Shown here in pieces: positions 54,009 to 64,000 of a stretch of 64,000 nt of DNA. The first letter of the stretch is position 1; each line of letters begins with the position of its first letter. Source of the stretch: Rhynchopus euleeides (lineage: Eukaryota > Euglenozoa > Diplonemea > Diplonemida > Diplonemidae); NCBI GenBank assembly GCA_963210315.1, contig OY723297.1, forward strand, positions 1,116,001 to 1,180,000, read 5' to 3'. The notes under the pieces were generated by a model that did not search any database, was not told the origin of the DNA, and was given only the letters and a program-made list of their open reading frames with translations. The translations under genes were made by a program, and so were the position numbers.

Positions 54009-55547
54009 ATGTCTGACGCCCGCAACCACGCGTTCGTGTTCATCAAGCCCCACGCGAACACCCCCAAGGTTCGCGAGCTGGTGGAGCAGTCCTTCGCCGC
54101 CAAGGGGATCAACGTGACCAGCCAGGGCGAGATCACGGGTGAGGAGATTGACAAGAACCAGTACATTGACCAGCACTACTACGCCATCGCCAGCAAGGCG
54201 ACGATCCTGAAGCCCAACGAGCTGAACGTGCCGGCTGACAAGTTCAAGGAGAAGTTCGGCCTGGAGTGGGCCGATGCCCTCGAGAAGGGTGTCGTCTACA
54301 ACGCGATGGACGCCTGCAAGCAGCTGGAGGTTGACGCTGTCGGCCTTGACAAGATCTGGGCGCAGGCCAAGAAGGACGGCAAGCTGGTGAAGTTCGGCGG
54401 TGGCTTCTACTGCGGCCACCTGGAGGTGGAGGGCAAGTCCCCCATCTACGCCTTCAACGGCTTCTTCATGGAGATGCGCTCCAAGTTCACCACCCCCGGG
54501 ACCTCGATCCACTACTACACGGTGGACTTCGCCCCGGACACGCTGGCCTGGTCTGACTTCCGTGGCAAGGTGCTGGGGCCCACGGACCCCGCTGACGCCC
54601 CCGAGGGCTCCCTGCGCCGCGCCGTGTTCAACGACTGGGAGGCCCTGGGCCTGTCGGCCCTGCCCAACGTTGGCGACAACGCTGTGCACGCGAGCGCGTC
54701 CCCCTTCGAGGGCCTGGCCGAGCGCATGAACTGGCTGAAGACCCCCGTGTCGGAGGACCCCTTCGGCAAGCAGCTGCTGGCCGCCGACCTCGCTGAGAAG
54801 ACCATCAAGGACTGGTCGGTGGACCCCCAGGTATGCAGCGTGATGTCGTTCAATGCAGTGGGCAGTCCGGTGTCTCCCTGCTGTTGTCCCATGGCCGACT
54901 CCATTTGGTTCTGCGGTTCACTCAGGCGCAGAATTTTCACGGGGAAATAGGAACGAAGAAAGTGCTTCGCCGTTTTTGACGCATCATATTCATTCAGCGA
55001 GAGTGTGTGAGTTTGTACTCCAGAAGTGTCAGCGTGTCAAGAATCGCAAAGTGCGATGCATGCCCGGAGCTCCTTCCGTTGCAATCCCACACGACACACC
55101 CCATCACAGGTGCCCACCGGTGAGGGCGACTCGAAGAAGTCGATCTTCGACCAGCTGGAGGACCTTGACTCTGTGGAGTGCGCCGCCACGGTATGAAGCC
55201 ATGCAGACCACCAGCAGATGATCTGCCTTGTCAACCCCTCGGTTTGCACATTGCCAGTCTTGACGTGTGTGACACTCCGGTTCGTCCAAACGGTGCAACT
55301 GGCACTTTGCCAATCGGGTGTATTCAATATTACGGGGAAGTGAGCCTCCTGCTACGACCTTCTGTTTCATACCAGCTGCAGGCAGCAAGGCTTCACACAC
55401 AAAGGAGGCCCCAAAGGTGCAGATTCTCCACACACAGTGATGCATACTACACACGACGTGTGTGTGCCACAGATGAAGTAAGTGTACACCCACTGCCTAC
55501 CAACCCCACCCCCCTCCTCACAGTGCGCCAAGCTGTCGAAGCTGTAG
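54009..55547 (+). CDS. nucleoside diphosphate kinase-like protein 2 (3 exons)
   Basis: Exons: 54009-54830, 55110-55190 and 55524-55547 (donors GTATGC and GTATGA). 308 residues. Same architecture as the gene at 7091: FIKPHA strand, ~100-residue insertion with FGGGFYCGHLEVEG, PTDPADAPEG loop, and NAVHASAS with the predicted phosphohistidine His227, then a C-terminal tail (KSIFDQLEDLD, CAKLSKL). Both introns occupy the same codon positions as the last two introns of gene 1, proving common descent. It lacks gene 1's hydrophobic leader exon, so it is probably cytosolic while gene 1 may be targeted. Long blocks of the two genes are identical at DNA level, suggesting gene conversion or strong codon constraint. 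Confidence 0.88.
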
Positions 55548-56708
55548 ATTGGGCCAGAAAACCTATCGCGAGGTGACGGAGCTCTCCGCAGTACATGAGC
55601 GCGGCAGCAGCGAGTTGCATTTGTGATCAAATCCAGCCGCTGCCGCCGCGCCCCCCCTTGTGACGCACCCGTTCCTCTCTCTCTGATACGAGGAAGGTGC
55701 TGCGAACGTGGGTTGTTCGGTTGTTGGCTCCATAAGCCGGGCGAGCCATACAGAACGAAACTGGGCCTGTGATTTGGGCCAATGGTGGTATCTCAGCAAG
55801 ACCCGTGGAGTCGGGTGCAGTGGTGACAGCGATGACGGCGAAACGCAAGGGAGAAGAAGCATGGGATAGCCCCGGGTTGCCGGGAATAATTCTCAACAGA
55901 ATCCTTCACACCCTCCCGACAGCATGTTGGAATGTCTTAATCTGCGGGAGGGCCCTTTGATGAAGCTGCCAATACCATCTTCATCATGGGCTTCGCTCCC
56001 GCCAGTAGCTTCTCCAAACCTCCCCCCTCTCTCTCTTCCAACGTCGTCCCCAGCGAGGAAAATATGGCTTTCAGCAGGCCAGTTGGTTTCTTTGCCACAA
56101 GCCATCACTCCCCCTCCCCGTTCTTTAGTTTCAATGGCCTGTGCCGTTCATGCCACCCCACACCGGGCGTGGTGTTTCTCATCAAAATATACCCCCGTCG
56201 TTCCGCCTCCCGCGCAGGGAAGGGCTGGCGGTTGGAACGCTCTCTTCTGGCCTTCCTCCCGTGCATGGGCGTGGGGGTACTGCAGAGATGGATTTTTTCC
56301 AGAGCAGATCGAGTTGGATCCTACGGATGGAAGCGCAGGAAACCGCCCCCCCACCCCCCTCCTCGCCCTGTCTCTCCCTCCGAACCTGGCATTAGGTGTG
56401 TGGCATACATGGGGGTTAAGTCTAACAGAATATCAAGGTGGCACCTTCAAAGTCAAGCCACAGACAGCGCCTAGATGGCATTTCATGCCATTGCCTATCG
56501 TTGGCTATGTTGATTAGCGGACCTGCATCGTACAGAAGCCCACGAGATACCGCTTCACGAGAACTGGTGCGCTAAGTCATTTCATATCACTGCATCTCAC
56601 TCTCACCACCCCGCATCCTCTTGGCAGGGCCGCGCCTGCCCGGCCATCCCACCCCACCCCACCCCACCCCACCCCAGCCCTGCTGGCACAGCTTCTCCTC
56701 CCGCCACC
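55548..56708. other. intergenic
   Basis: No gene recognised. It ends in a (CACCC)n microsatellite (56647-56675) whose AG (56676-56677) may be a trans-splicing acceptor. Confidence 0.4.
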
Positions 56709-57638
56709 ATGTTGGGCGCACGGTACCGCAAGGTGTTCGAGGCACGGGAGAGGAAGCAGAAGGAGCACCGGGTGAAGCGCTTCGTCACCAAGCGGAGCCG
56801 GATGCACTGGGGCGTCTACAGCATGGCGGGCGACCAGCTCCCATGCACCTACACGACTGCGAAGGTGCGCTTGAGGGGCACACAGGCTGTGGTAGAGCTC
56901 TCCTACCGCTACCAACTGGACGGGGCAAACAGCGTGGAGTACTACTTCCCGATGTGCGAGGTTCCGGGGATTGACACACTTCAGGTGCAGTTCAAACAGG
57001 GAGGTGCCGACACGCCCTTTGTGCACATGACAGGCAAGCTGTACGAGCAGACCCCCGATGGCATCACCAAGCCGTGGGAGCCTGCCGACGAGCCTGCTGA
57101 TGACGAGTCGGAGACCCAGTCGCTCTTGGGGAGCTTCTTCGCCACTGCACCTGACCCGAAGAAGGATGCGAAGCGCTCAAAAGACAAGGCGCTTTTCTAC
57201 TACTTCTTTGGGACCAGCCCCGAGTTGCAGACGCTCGATGGGACACGGGATATTCTCGTGAAGGTGACCTATGTCGTGAAGTGCCACAGCGAGAAGCAGC
57301 AGTATGAAGATAACGACGTGATAACCTTCAACATGCCGCTCACCATTTTCAGCCACACGCCGGACCTTTGGGATATCCAGGTGCAGATGCCGGACTTCAT
57401 CCGCAGGATCAAGCCGAAGCTGAGCTCGCAGAAGATATTCACCGAAATTACCGGGAAGCGAGCTGTGTGCAGGTTTCACGAGTCGTTCCCCCTCGCCCTG
57501 GAGGACGACATGTTCACCATGCTTGTGGAGCTGGGTGAGCCCATCGAGCCACGCTGTGCGGATCCGACCGCCCTTTTCATCTTCGCAACCTTCATCGGGC
57601 TGATGGTGTGGTTCACACTCACAAAGGAGCTGCACTAA
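56709..57638 (+). CDS. C-terminally anchored protein, possible VIT-like beta domain, 309 aa
   Basis: Start in a strong context (CCCGCCACCATG) just after a CACC-rich tract. Basic N-terminus (RYRKVFEARERKQKEHRVKR). Residues ~45-95 form alternating strands ending in VEYYFPMCEVPGIDTLQVQF, reminiscent of the VIT domain ending (FPL--GA-V-----), a weak resemblance only. A disordered acidic linker (~118-160) is followed by a second strand-rich part (ILVKVTYVVKCHS, DVITFNMPLTIFSHTPDLWD). The single membrane helix is near the C-terminus (TALFIFATFIGLMVWFTLT, ~286-304) with only KELH beyond it, so most of the protein should face the cytosol. The family is not recognised. Confidence 0.72.
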   Translation: MLGARYRKVFEARERKQKEHRVKRFVTKRSRMHWGVYSMAGDQLPCTYTTAKVRLRGTQAVVELSYRYQLDGANSVEYYFPMCEVPGIDTLQVQFKQGGADTPFVHMTGKLYEQTPDGITKPWEPADEPADDESETQSLLGSFFATAPDPKKDAKRSKDKALFYYFFGTSPELQTLDGTRDILVKVTYVVKCHSEKQQYEDNDVITFNMPLTIFSHTPDLWDIQVQMPDFIRRIKPKLSSQKIFTEITGKRAVCRFHESFPLALEDDMFTMLVELGEPIEPRCADPTALFIFATFIGLMVWFTLTKELH

Positions 57639-58981
57639 AGGCATACCCCATGCGTGTGCGCAGTGGCTGGGGTACCCCTGGATGCAGGTTTCCCGTGCTG
57701 CACAGCCTGCCCGACTCTTCCCAAAACCGCCGAAGTGGAGGGGAAGGGATGACGTGCGGGGGAGGAAGGCCACGGACGGGGTGACTGCGTGTGGTGGCGG
57801 CAAGGAGGCACGCCTGCCGTGCCCTCAGCCTCAGCTGTGGCAGGTCCCCCTGCCCCTCTTGGGGGTTTCTGGGGCGCACCGCGCAGGGGCCAGGACTCTT
57901 TCCGCACAACAACAGGCTGCTCCAACCCGCCGCTGTGTGGGTGAGCAGCACGGTGGGCATGCACACCACAGCAGCTCGATGTTGCCAGCTGAAACGCTGT
58001 GAACACAACCTGCCGTCGAACCGCCGACACCCGATTCCGATATCCAATTCCCTGGGGCAAGGAGGGTGCCCCAAAGGACTGCAGTATAAGACACAGGGGT
58101 GGTCGCTGCGACTGTCCGATGCGGCAGGGACAGACAAGCTGGTAGCGAGGCTGAAGGGGGGAGAGGGGGAGGGGCTGTGGCGCCCCCTTCCCCCCGCCCC
58201 TGTGTGGCTGTGCCTGTTCAGCCCTCTGCACGATTTATGGCCCCTCGTCCCCTCACCCCCAGCCCATCCCCCTTCGCGTCTGCTCGGGCGACGGCTTTGG
58301 TGTCTCAGTTGCCAGCTGGGTCGGGGGGGTGGGCAGAGCTGGTTGCGACAGGATTGGTGAGCTTAGGAGGGCCGAAGCCAAGCGTAGCTCCCGTTTCGAT
58401 GAAGGGGGGGGGGGGTTGTGCCAAATGCTGCTGCCGCTGGGTAGTGGCTTGCATTGTGTGTTTCGGATGCGAGTGTCCTATTCCATCTCTGAGGTTTGCG
58501 AGGGGTCTCCCGAAAAACTGAAGGCCAGTTGGTGGCTGGTGTGTGTACAGTGCGATGGTCTCAAGGGCCGCACTCGGGTTTGCTTCCTACACTACTAACA
58601 ACACATAAATGGTTTTGCCGTGTTTTGCGGTGTCAGAAATGAAAAGGCTATTTTCCATGCGTCCCCGCTTGCCTGTTCTCAACAAACTTGGGCAGTTTCA
58701 CAGCACGCCACCCAGACCCTAGCCCCCTCGCCCCTCATGCGAGGCTAAGTCCATAAGTCGGTCGTGGTGCTGTGCTGTCCCTGAGGGCGGCACGCCTCGG
58801 AGAGTCTTGTGACATTCGCCCCACCCGCCCCTTCAAACACGCCCTGCAATTTGAGTGTCGGGGTCGATTTTGCGTTGCCAGTGTGGGTGCTTAACGCCAG
58901 GGTGTTCTGACATGCTGTGGCATACTGCCGCTTTGCCACCATCTCCATCCACCCCACCTAGGCAGAAGGGACGACTGAACA
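57639..58981. other. intergenic
   Basis: No supportable gene; low-complexity C/G runs only, then a CACC-rich tract at 58940-58961. Confidence 0.4.
58960..58961 (+). other. putative spliced-leader acceptor AG
   Basis: AG ending CCATCTCCATCCACCCCACCTAG, 20 bases before the ATG at 58982. Inferred. Confidence 0.45.
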
Positions 58982-60889
58982 ATGCCGAAGGGGGGGAAGG
59001 GGCGTCGCGACCCCCCGCGTGGAGGGAAGCGCGGGCGTGATGATGATCGGGACTGGGACCGTGATCGGGACCGCGACTACGACCGGGGTGGGAAACGGGG
59101 GCGTGATCGGGGTTATGACTCACGGTCCTACCACGACAACCGCGGCTACGAGCGCCCGCGTGACTCGCGTGACAGGGTGGGTCCACGGGACACACGCCGG
59201 TACACACACGAAAGGGAAAGGGATACGCACCGGCCTGCACGCAACGAGCAACACTCAGCGAAGAAGCAGCAGGACAAACACCTGCAGGCACTGCAGAGCC
59301 GCGACATGGAGGTCGTGCACTACTCCATGAATGCCAAGGTGCGCCACATTGCAGAGCTGGTGGGCCGTTGGCCCTCAGAATCGCTTCCGACAAACATGAC
59401 AACCCTGGTGGCGCATTGGCTGGACCTGCCCATGACCAGCCTGGTGCTGACGGCGGGTGAGGCACTCAAGATCACCGTCCCTGACACCGAGGAGGCGGAG
59501 GCAACAGACGATGCCGCAATGGACGCCGACCCCGGGGTGAACGACGAGGTCTACCTGGCCCTCTTCCAGAAGCAGCGCGACCAGAACAGCAACCTCCGCC
59601 CCCGCCTGCAGCGCCGCCGCGGCATCGCATACGAAGCCCTGCTGGGGCCGCGGAAGGAGATGATCGGGGGGGAGATCAACCTGGAACGGAAGGCAGACAA
59701 GCGGCACATCCCTCTCAGCGACTCGGACCTCGTGTCAGAGCTGGTGCGGCTCGTCAAGAGCAAGTCGGGGATCGACCTCTCCTCCGTGCGCACCTGGTTC
59801 AAGTTCTCCGAGGCCACGCTGTCCGGCAAGCGGTCTGCATACTTCTTCAGCCCTGCCTACTGGGAGGCACCCAACCTTGCGATGCTCACCGTGAGCCCCT
59901 CCAAGGCATCCTTCTACAACACCGAGCAGCTCTCTTCCATCACCCGTGGGGCCGATGTCACCAACAGGACTCTGTTCGCCCGCATCCTTTCGGAGAGCAT
60001 CGATGAGTACGTTGCCCTCGTGTCGCTTCACCGCATCTACGCCTTCCTGGAGGACAACAGGAAGAGCACAGACATTATCGACAAATTCAACAAGCTCCGT
60101 GATGAGGAGCTGGTTCGCCGCCGCCTTGAAAGAAACAGCCTCATGACGGATGTCCGGAAGAGGCGCCAGGAGAAGGAGGCCGCACAGCGTGCTGAGTGGG
60201 AGGGTGACGACGAGGGCCTGACGGAGGATGAGGTGCAGGAGAAGTATGTTGACCGCAACGTGATCCTGGACGCCTGGCGGAAGGAGTGGAAGGCAGAAGA
60301 TGACGAGCGCCGAAAGCAGTGGCTGCTGGAGGACAAGGAGGCGGCGAAAACCTTCGGCATCGGGGAGGACGGCGCCCCGGCGGCAGCGCATCCCCCGAGG
60401 CTGCTGCAGGACCCGCTGCCGGAGGAGCTGCTCAGCTGCTTCCGCTTCTTTGACCCGATGGACAACCAGCGCATCGCATCGCACCCCCTGCGCGTGGGTC
60501 TCCTCTCTATCGACGACGACATGACCTACCAAGACAGCGCTGGCCTGCTGCAGTCTCAGCACAACGAGGCAGGGCGCTTCCGCTTTGAGGACCTCCGCCT
60601 GAAGTGCATCACATATGAGCCTGAGCCTGAGCCGGAACCCGAACCCGAGCCGGAGCCTGAGCCTGAGCCTGCAGCAGAGGAGGCGGCTGCGGAGGGTGAA
60701 GAGGTGCCGGTTGCGGATGAGGTCGAGATGGCAGAGGGCATGGAGGAGGACGCAGAGCAGCCGCAGGAGGCGGAGGTGTCGGAGGCGGTTCCGAACGGTG
60801 GCGAGAAGGTGCCTGTGGAGGAGGAGGCGGCAGAAGAAGCGGAGGGTGACGTGCCGGTGGCGGAGGAGATCGAAGCTGAGGAGGAATAA
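58982..60889 (+). CDS. CCAR/DBC1-like nuclear protein, 635 aa
   Basis: N-terminal ~100 residues are Arg/Asp/Gly-rich (DDDRDWDRDRDRDYDRGGKR), typical of RNA-processing and nuclear proteins. A central domain (~125-305) includes a segment resembling the inactive Nudix-like domain of CCAR1/DBC1: DLVSELVRLVKSKSGIDLSS, then WFKFSEATLSGKRSAYFFSPAYW. A charged coiled coil (~365-480, RRRLERNSLMTDVRKRRQEK) follows, then a short ordered part. A (Pro-Glu)n run near 545 leads into a strongly acidic tail. In animals CCAR proteins coactivate transcription and alternative splicing. The family match is from pattern recognition and moderately sure; a generic acidic coiled-coil nuclear protein is the alternative. 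Single exon, stop TAA. Confidence 0.75.
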   Translation: MPKGGKGRRDPPRGGKRGRDDDRDWDRDRDRDYDRGGKRGRDRGYDSRSYHDNRGYERPRDSRDRVGPRDTRRYTHERERDTHRPARNEQHSAKKQQDKHLQALQSRDMEVVHYSMNAKVRHIAELVGRWPSESLPTNMTTLVAHWLDLPMTSLVLTAGEALKITVPDTEEAEATDDAAMDADPGVNDEVYLALFQKQRDQNSNLRPRLQRRRGIAYEALLGPRKEMIGGEINLERKADKRHIPLSDSDLVSELVRLVKSKSGIDLSSVRTWFKFSEATLSGKRSAYFFSPAYWEAPNLAMLTVSPSKASFYNTEQLSSITRGADVTNRTLFARILSESIDEYVALVSLHRIYAFLEDNRKSTDIIDKFNKLRDEELVRRRLERNSLMTDVRKRRQEKEAAQRAEWEGDDEGLTEDEVQEKYVDRNVILDAWRKEWKAEDDERRKQWLLEDKEAAKTFGIGEDGAPAAAHPPRLLQDPLPEELLSCFRFFDPMDNQRIASHPLRVGLLSIDDDMTYQDSAGLLQSQHNEAGRFRFEDLRLKCITYEPEPEPEPEPEPEPEPEPAAEEAAAEGEEVPVADEVEMAEGMEEDAEQPQEAEVSEAVPNGGEKVPVEEEAAEEAEGDVPVAEEIEAEEE

Positions 60890-61239
60890 TGAATGACAGG
60901 TGGGGGTGGGGTGGGGTGGGGGGGGGAGGGGATGTGTGTGTGTGTGGGTGGTTATAAAGTTTTAAGGCGGTGTCGCCCTGCACGGGCAGTAGCACCTCCC
61001 CTTCAGTATCGCACTCCCGAAGGATTCTCCAACACGACGTGACACCGGTTTCGACGCGTACTCTTCGTACCCCTCCCCCCGGCCGCGTCTCTTCAGCGAA
61101 GAACCGGGGATAATCGGACCAGGGCTAGCTAAACCCTGGTGGTGTCACGGGTGGGGTTGGAGAGGGAGAAAAGGAAGAAATGAAGTTGCGAAAAAGTCAA
61201 ACACTGACACGTGAAATCAATAAAAAAGGCGGTTTTTTA
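60890..61239. other. intergenic
   Basis: 3' flank of the CCAR-like gene; no gene. It ends with the TTA that borders the next element. Confidence 0.4.
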
Positions 61240-62236
61240 TGGTGCCCCTGATTTACCCCTTTTTCACTACGCACAAACTACGCAATCTGGGGGGGGGTCT
61301 CGCTTTTTGGTCCCCCCCCAGTTTTTTTGGTCCCCCTTTCTGTGTGGCTACTGAGACAGGACTGGAGGCACTGCGCTGACCGAGCAAAAAATTATTGCCA
61401 GAACTCACTATACACCGTACGAAAGAACGCACGACATGTGGGGCGGGACTCCAGAAACACCTGGGCAAGGTTGCCCCATGCCCAGAAACACCTGAGAAGG
61501 AAGTGAGTTCCAGGAGCCGCGTAGAACACCCTCGAGATTGTGAATGATGATACGATCACAGCCTTCAGGGCGCTGCGAGGTGCCACCCTGAAGGTGGCCC
61601 TTGACATCAAGGAGAGCGTCGGCCGAGGGGTCGACGAAAAGCTGAAGAAGGCGCTACTGGCACTGGATCCCGCGGGGTATACGGAGGTCACCGCCACACA
61701 GGCAACCTCCGCTGACAACGTCCAGGAGACGTTATCCGAGGGGATCACAACGGCACTAGAGATCTGTGTCACGGGATCCAGGCGCCCACTCTCCCTCGAC
61801 GGTCTGGGGATTGTTGTTGGGTATGGTGTCGTTTCCTGCAGCTGCAAAAAAGCGTAGCAACTGTGCTTCCTTCTTCCTTAATGATGCGTTGACGCTTCCA
61901 CCCGGAGGAGCTGAAGCAGGCACCGCTTAATGATGCGTTGATGCTTCCACCCGACGAGCTGAAGCAGGCACCGCGCCAAAGGGCACCCCCAAAGAGACCT
62001 GCAAAGACTGCGTCGAAACCCGCACCGAAGGCTGCCAGCGCTGCAGCACCTGAAGAACCTGCAGCACCTGCAGCACCTGAAGCGCCTGCACCCTCACTGA
62101 CCCCGGAACAGCAAGAACTCCTTGAGTTTGGGGTCCCGGCATAGAGACAGAGAATGGCTGAGTAAATCAAAAAATGAGACCCCCCCCCCTTTTCACTACG
62201 CACAAACTACGCAATATGGGGTCGTCAGGGGCACCA
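61240..62236. mobile_element. PIF/Harbinger-like non-autonomous element
   Basis: Left end TGGTGCCCCTGA (61240-61251) and right end TCAGGGGCACCA (62225-62236) are exact inverted repeats, and TTA flanks both sides (61237-61239, 62237-62239). The direct word TTTTCACTACGCACAAACTA lies inside each end (about 61261 and 62191). The interior holds two short frames: 61540-61857 (105 codons, helical) and 61938-62144 (68 codons, Lys/Ala/Pro-rich, histone H1 tail-like), plus a tandem 51-bp duplication (61876-61977). TTA duplication with a 12-bp TIR fits PIF/Harbinger. No transposase seen. Confidence 0.75.
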
Positions 62237-62696
62237 TTAATTTTTATTGTGTGTGTGGGTGTGTCCCGCAGACCCCTCTGTTTTCTTTTGACAACGATCC
62301 GATCCCCCCATCCCTTTAAAAAATCACCAGGGCGGTTTTCCCTCCAAAAAAAAGGCGTGGAAAAAAAAAGGGGGGGTGTGGAACAGGGTAAAAGATAGGG
62401 TTCCGGGCTGCGCGCCGAAAACCGGGGGTAATCGGGGGTAAAATTTCAGCCATTTCCCCAAATGGAAGGGCTTCCCTTCCCACAACACCCTACCCCACGC
62501 CACTCAACTGGGATGGGCAGGATGGGTCCTCTGCGGGTGACTGACTTCGCCGCCGCTGCCAGGTCCGAGAGGAGCGCGCTCCTTCTTGGCGTCAACGCGA
62601 AGGAGTCAGTCAATGAGGAAGGCGTTCTTGAGAGCGTGGTGGTGGTGAAAGCACCGCAGGTTGCCCTGCTTGCAGACTTGGTTCTGGACATGCACA

Positions 62697-62762
62697 GGCC
62701 AGAGGGGGGGTCTGGGGGGCGGAGCCCCCCAGCCGCCGGAGGCCACGGTAGTGAACAGCTGA
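62697..62762 (-). repeat. GC-hairpin repeat, copy 2 (reverse)
   Basis: Reverse-complement counterpart of 27550-27625, including GGGGGGCGGAGCCCCCC. Confidence 0.75.
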
Positions 62763-63404
62763 TTCTGCTCCATAGTCGCACGCCGCATGTAGTCAACGTG
62801 CACCTTGTGCTCAACAGGTTCATCGGGCTAACGCCTGGGGCAGGGCACTGTGCTCTTGGCCCCGGCCTCCTCTGGCCAAAAAACACCCTGGAATAGTACC
62901 CGGACAGAATCTCAGAAAAATTCCGGTGAAAAAAAAAAAGAGGCACCCCCGGTTTTTCGGGGCAAAATCTCCAAAACCGGGGCTAAGCCCCGTTTTTCAT
63001 AACAGTATCTTAAACACTGGTGTGGAAAGGGGATGCGCAGGAGTGTGCCACCATACAGACACATCTCTCCCCTCACCTCCTCCCTCTGCCTTCCCCATTC
63101 GGCGCAATGACATCCTCCTTAAAATGTTCACCCCCCACACACCAGGCTCCTAAATGAGATTGAGAATAGAAATCCCGCCACGGGACACGGCAGAGACAGC
63201 ACGGGATGGGGACGGTGGGGGAGGGAAGAGGGATGCACAATGCGTGGCCTGACAGGCAGGGAGTGGACCCCACCCCCACCCCCATCCCCCCCTCCAAAAG
63301 GGACAAGCGCCTCACCGATCGTCCCTCCCCTCCTGGTGTCCCACGGAGGGGTGGTTGTTAACCGCAACGTGCGACCTCCCCAAAAAATAAAAATCCAAAA
63401 AAAA

Positions 63405-63509
63405 CATGTCTGGTAGGCATACCACAGTGTACGTCACGGCCTGGTCGTCTTGTACGTCAGGCTGGAGGTCGTCGATGCCAAAAAAAAAAGCATGTCTGGT
63501 AGGCATACC
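63405..63509. repeat. 19-bp direct repeat bracketing a 67-bp insert that ends in A-rich tail
   Basis: CATGTCTGGTAGGCATACC is present at 63405-63423 and 63491-63509. The 67 bp between them ends in ten A residues and a G. Poly(A) plus a long target-site-like duplication is the mark of a retroposed RNA, though tandem duplication is possible. Confidence 0.6.
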
Positions 63510-64000
63510 TCAGAGGCTGGGGTGTGTTACAGTGGAGACGGCAGCAAGGGCATGGTGCCCTAAGGCGGCCAGATTCCACAACCCCAGATATGCAGTGCCG
63601 TGTGTGGTTTGTGCCGTCAGGGCTATGCCTGTGGTGGATATCTTGTTGGAGCTGCTGTAGAGTGGTGGGCCTAAAGGCAGGCCGTGTGGTTGGGGGGGTG
63701 GGGTGGGGGGGGGGGGAAGCAAGGATGGGAATAATCCAACAACCCTGGAATATAATCCATTTAGTCCATTTAATCCATTTAATCCAGGATTTAATCCAGC
63801 ATTTAATCCCACTGCAGGTGCTTCCAGGCCCTACCAGGCTACCACCAGGTCGGTGTCGGTGGATCGTGGTCAACTTATGGACCTTCTCTGGCTGGAGCCT
63901 GTTGCGCCTCTTCTCAGACTGGCAGCCCACACAGCTGAAGATACGCTCCTGTGCAGCTGTTCCTGCTGGACATCGGCCCGGGCTGCACCCCACCCCTGCG

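Larger units (their letters stand above)
62237..64000. other. gene-free, repeat-rich end of window
   Basis: No supportable host gene. A 144-codon frame (62462-62896) runs through a known repeat and is not convincing. TTTAATCC-type short repeats occur at 63750-63811. Confidence 0.45.

Noticed and set aside
62462-62896. 144-codon frame near the window end
   Set aside because: It runs through the GC-hairpin repeat also present at 27.6 kb and has no recognisable domain.

Overview
This window looks like nuclear DNA from a GC-rich, intron-containing protist, most likely a euglenozoan and possibly a diplonemid. That assignment is inference. It rests on four points. (1) Every gene I can support lies on the + strand, as in polycistronic euglenozoan arrays. 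(2) Many start codons sit a short distance after a CACC-rich tract ending in AG, as expected for spliced-leader addition. (3) A gene at 32.3-35.8 kb has the layout and N-terminal signature of BILBO1, the flagellar pocket collar protein of kinetoplastids. (4) All 17 cis introns I placed begin GTAT (16 of 17 GTATG), and most have A/C-rich rather than T-rich tracts before the acceptor. TAA, TAG and TGA all act as stops, so the code looks standard.

Layout. 0-3 kb: a foldback DNA element in noncoding DNA. 3.1-5.4 kb: five-exon gene of unknown function. 7.1-8.8 kb: nucleoside diphosphate kinase-like gene with an extra 5' exon. 9.6-10.3 kb: unknown basic protein. 10.5-12.5 kb: repeat arrays. 13.1 kb: small, probably tail-anchored protein. 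14.3-22.8 kb: complete pyruvate carboxylase in five exons, whose third intron is swollen to 4.2 kb by a TIR-bounded element carrying an OTU-protease-like ORF. 22.8-28.1 kb: gene-free and repeat-rich. 28.1 kb: sigma-like glutathione S-transferase. 29.4 kb: secreted beta-strand-rich protein. 30.3-31.4 kb: TIR element. 32.3-35.8 kb: BILBO1-like gene. 37.3-38.0 kb: almost perfect AT-rich palindrome. 40.4-43.3 kb: secreted coiled-coil protein built from duplicated modules. 45.0-46.8 kb: unknown protein. 46.9-48.3 kb: three copies of a 245-bp repeat. 48.5-49.6 kb: metallo-beta-lactamase-fold hydrolase. 50.3-52.8 kb: endonuclease V split by a 1.57-kb DNA transposon. 54.0-55.5 kb: second nucleoside diphosphate kinase-like gene. 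56.7-57.6 kb: C-terminally anchored protein. 59.0-60.9 kb: CCAR/DBC1-like protein. 61.2-64 kb: transposon debris.

The genes do not form one pathway. They are housekeeping functions (anaplerosis, nucleotide balance, thiol chemistry, deaminated-base processing), one cytoskeletal protein and several lineage-specific secreted or structural proteins. Short non-autonomous DNA elements of several families separate them, and two of these have landed inside genes (the pyruvate carboxylase intron and the endonuclease V exon). Family assignments come from reading motifs by eye; no database search was possible.
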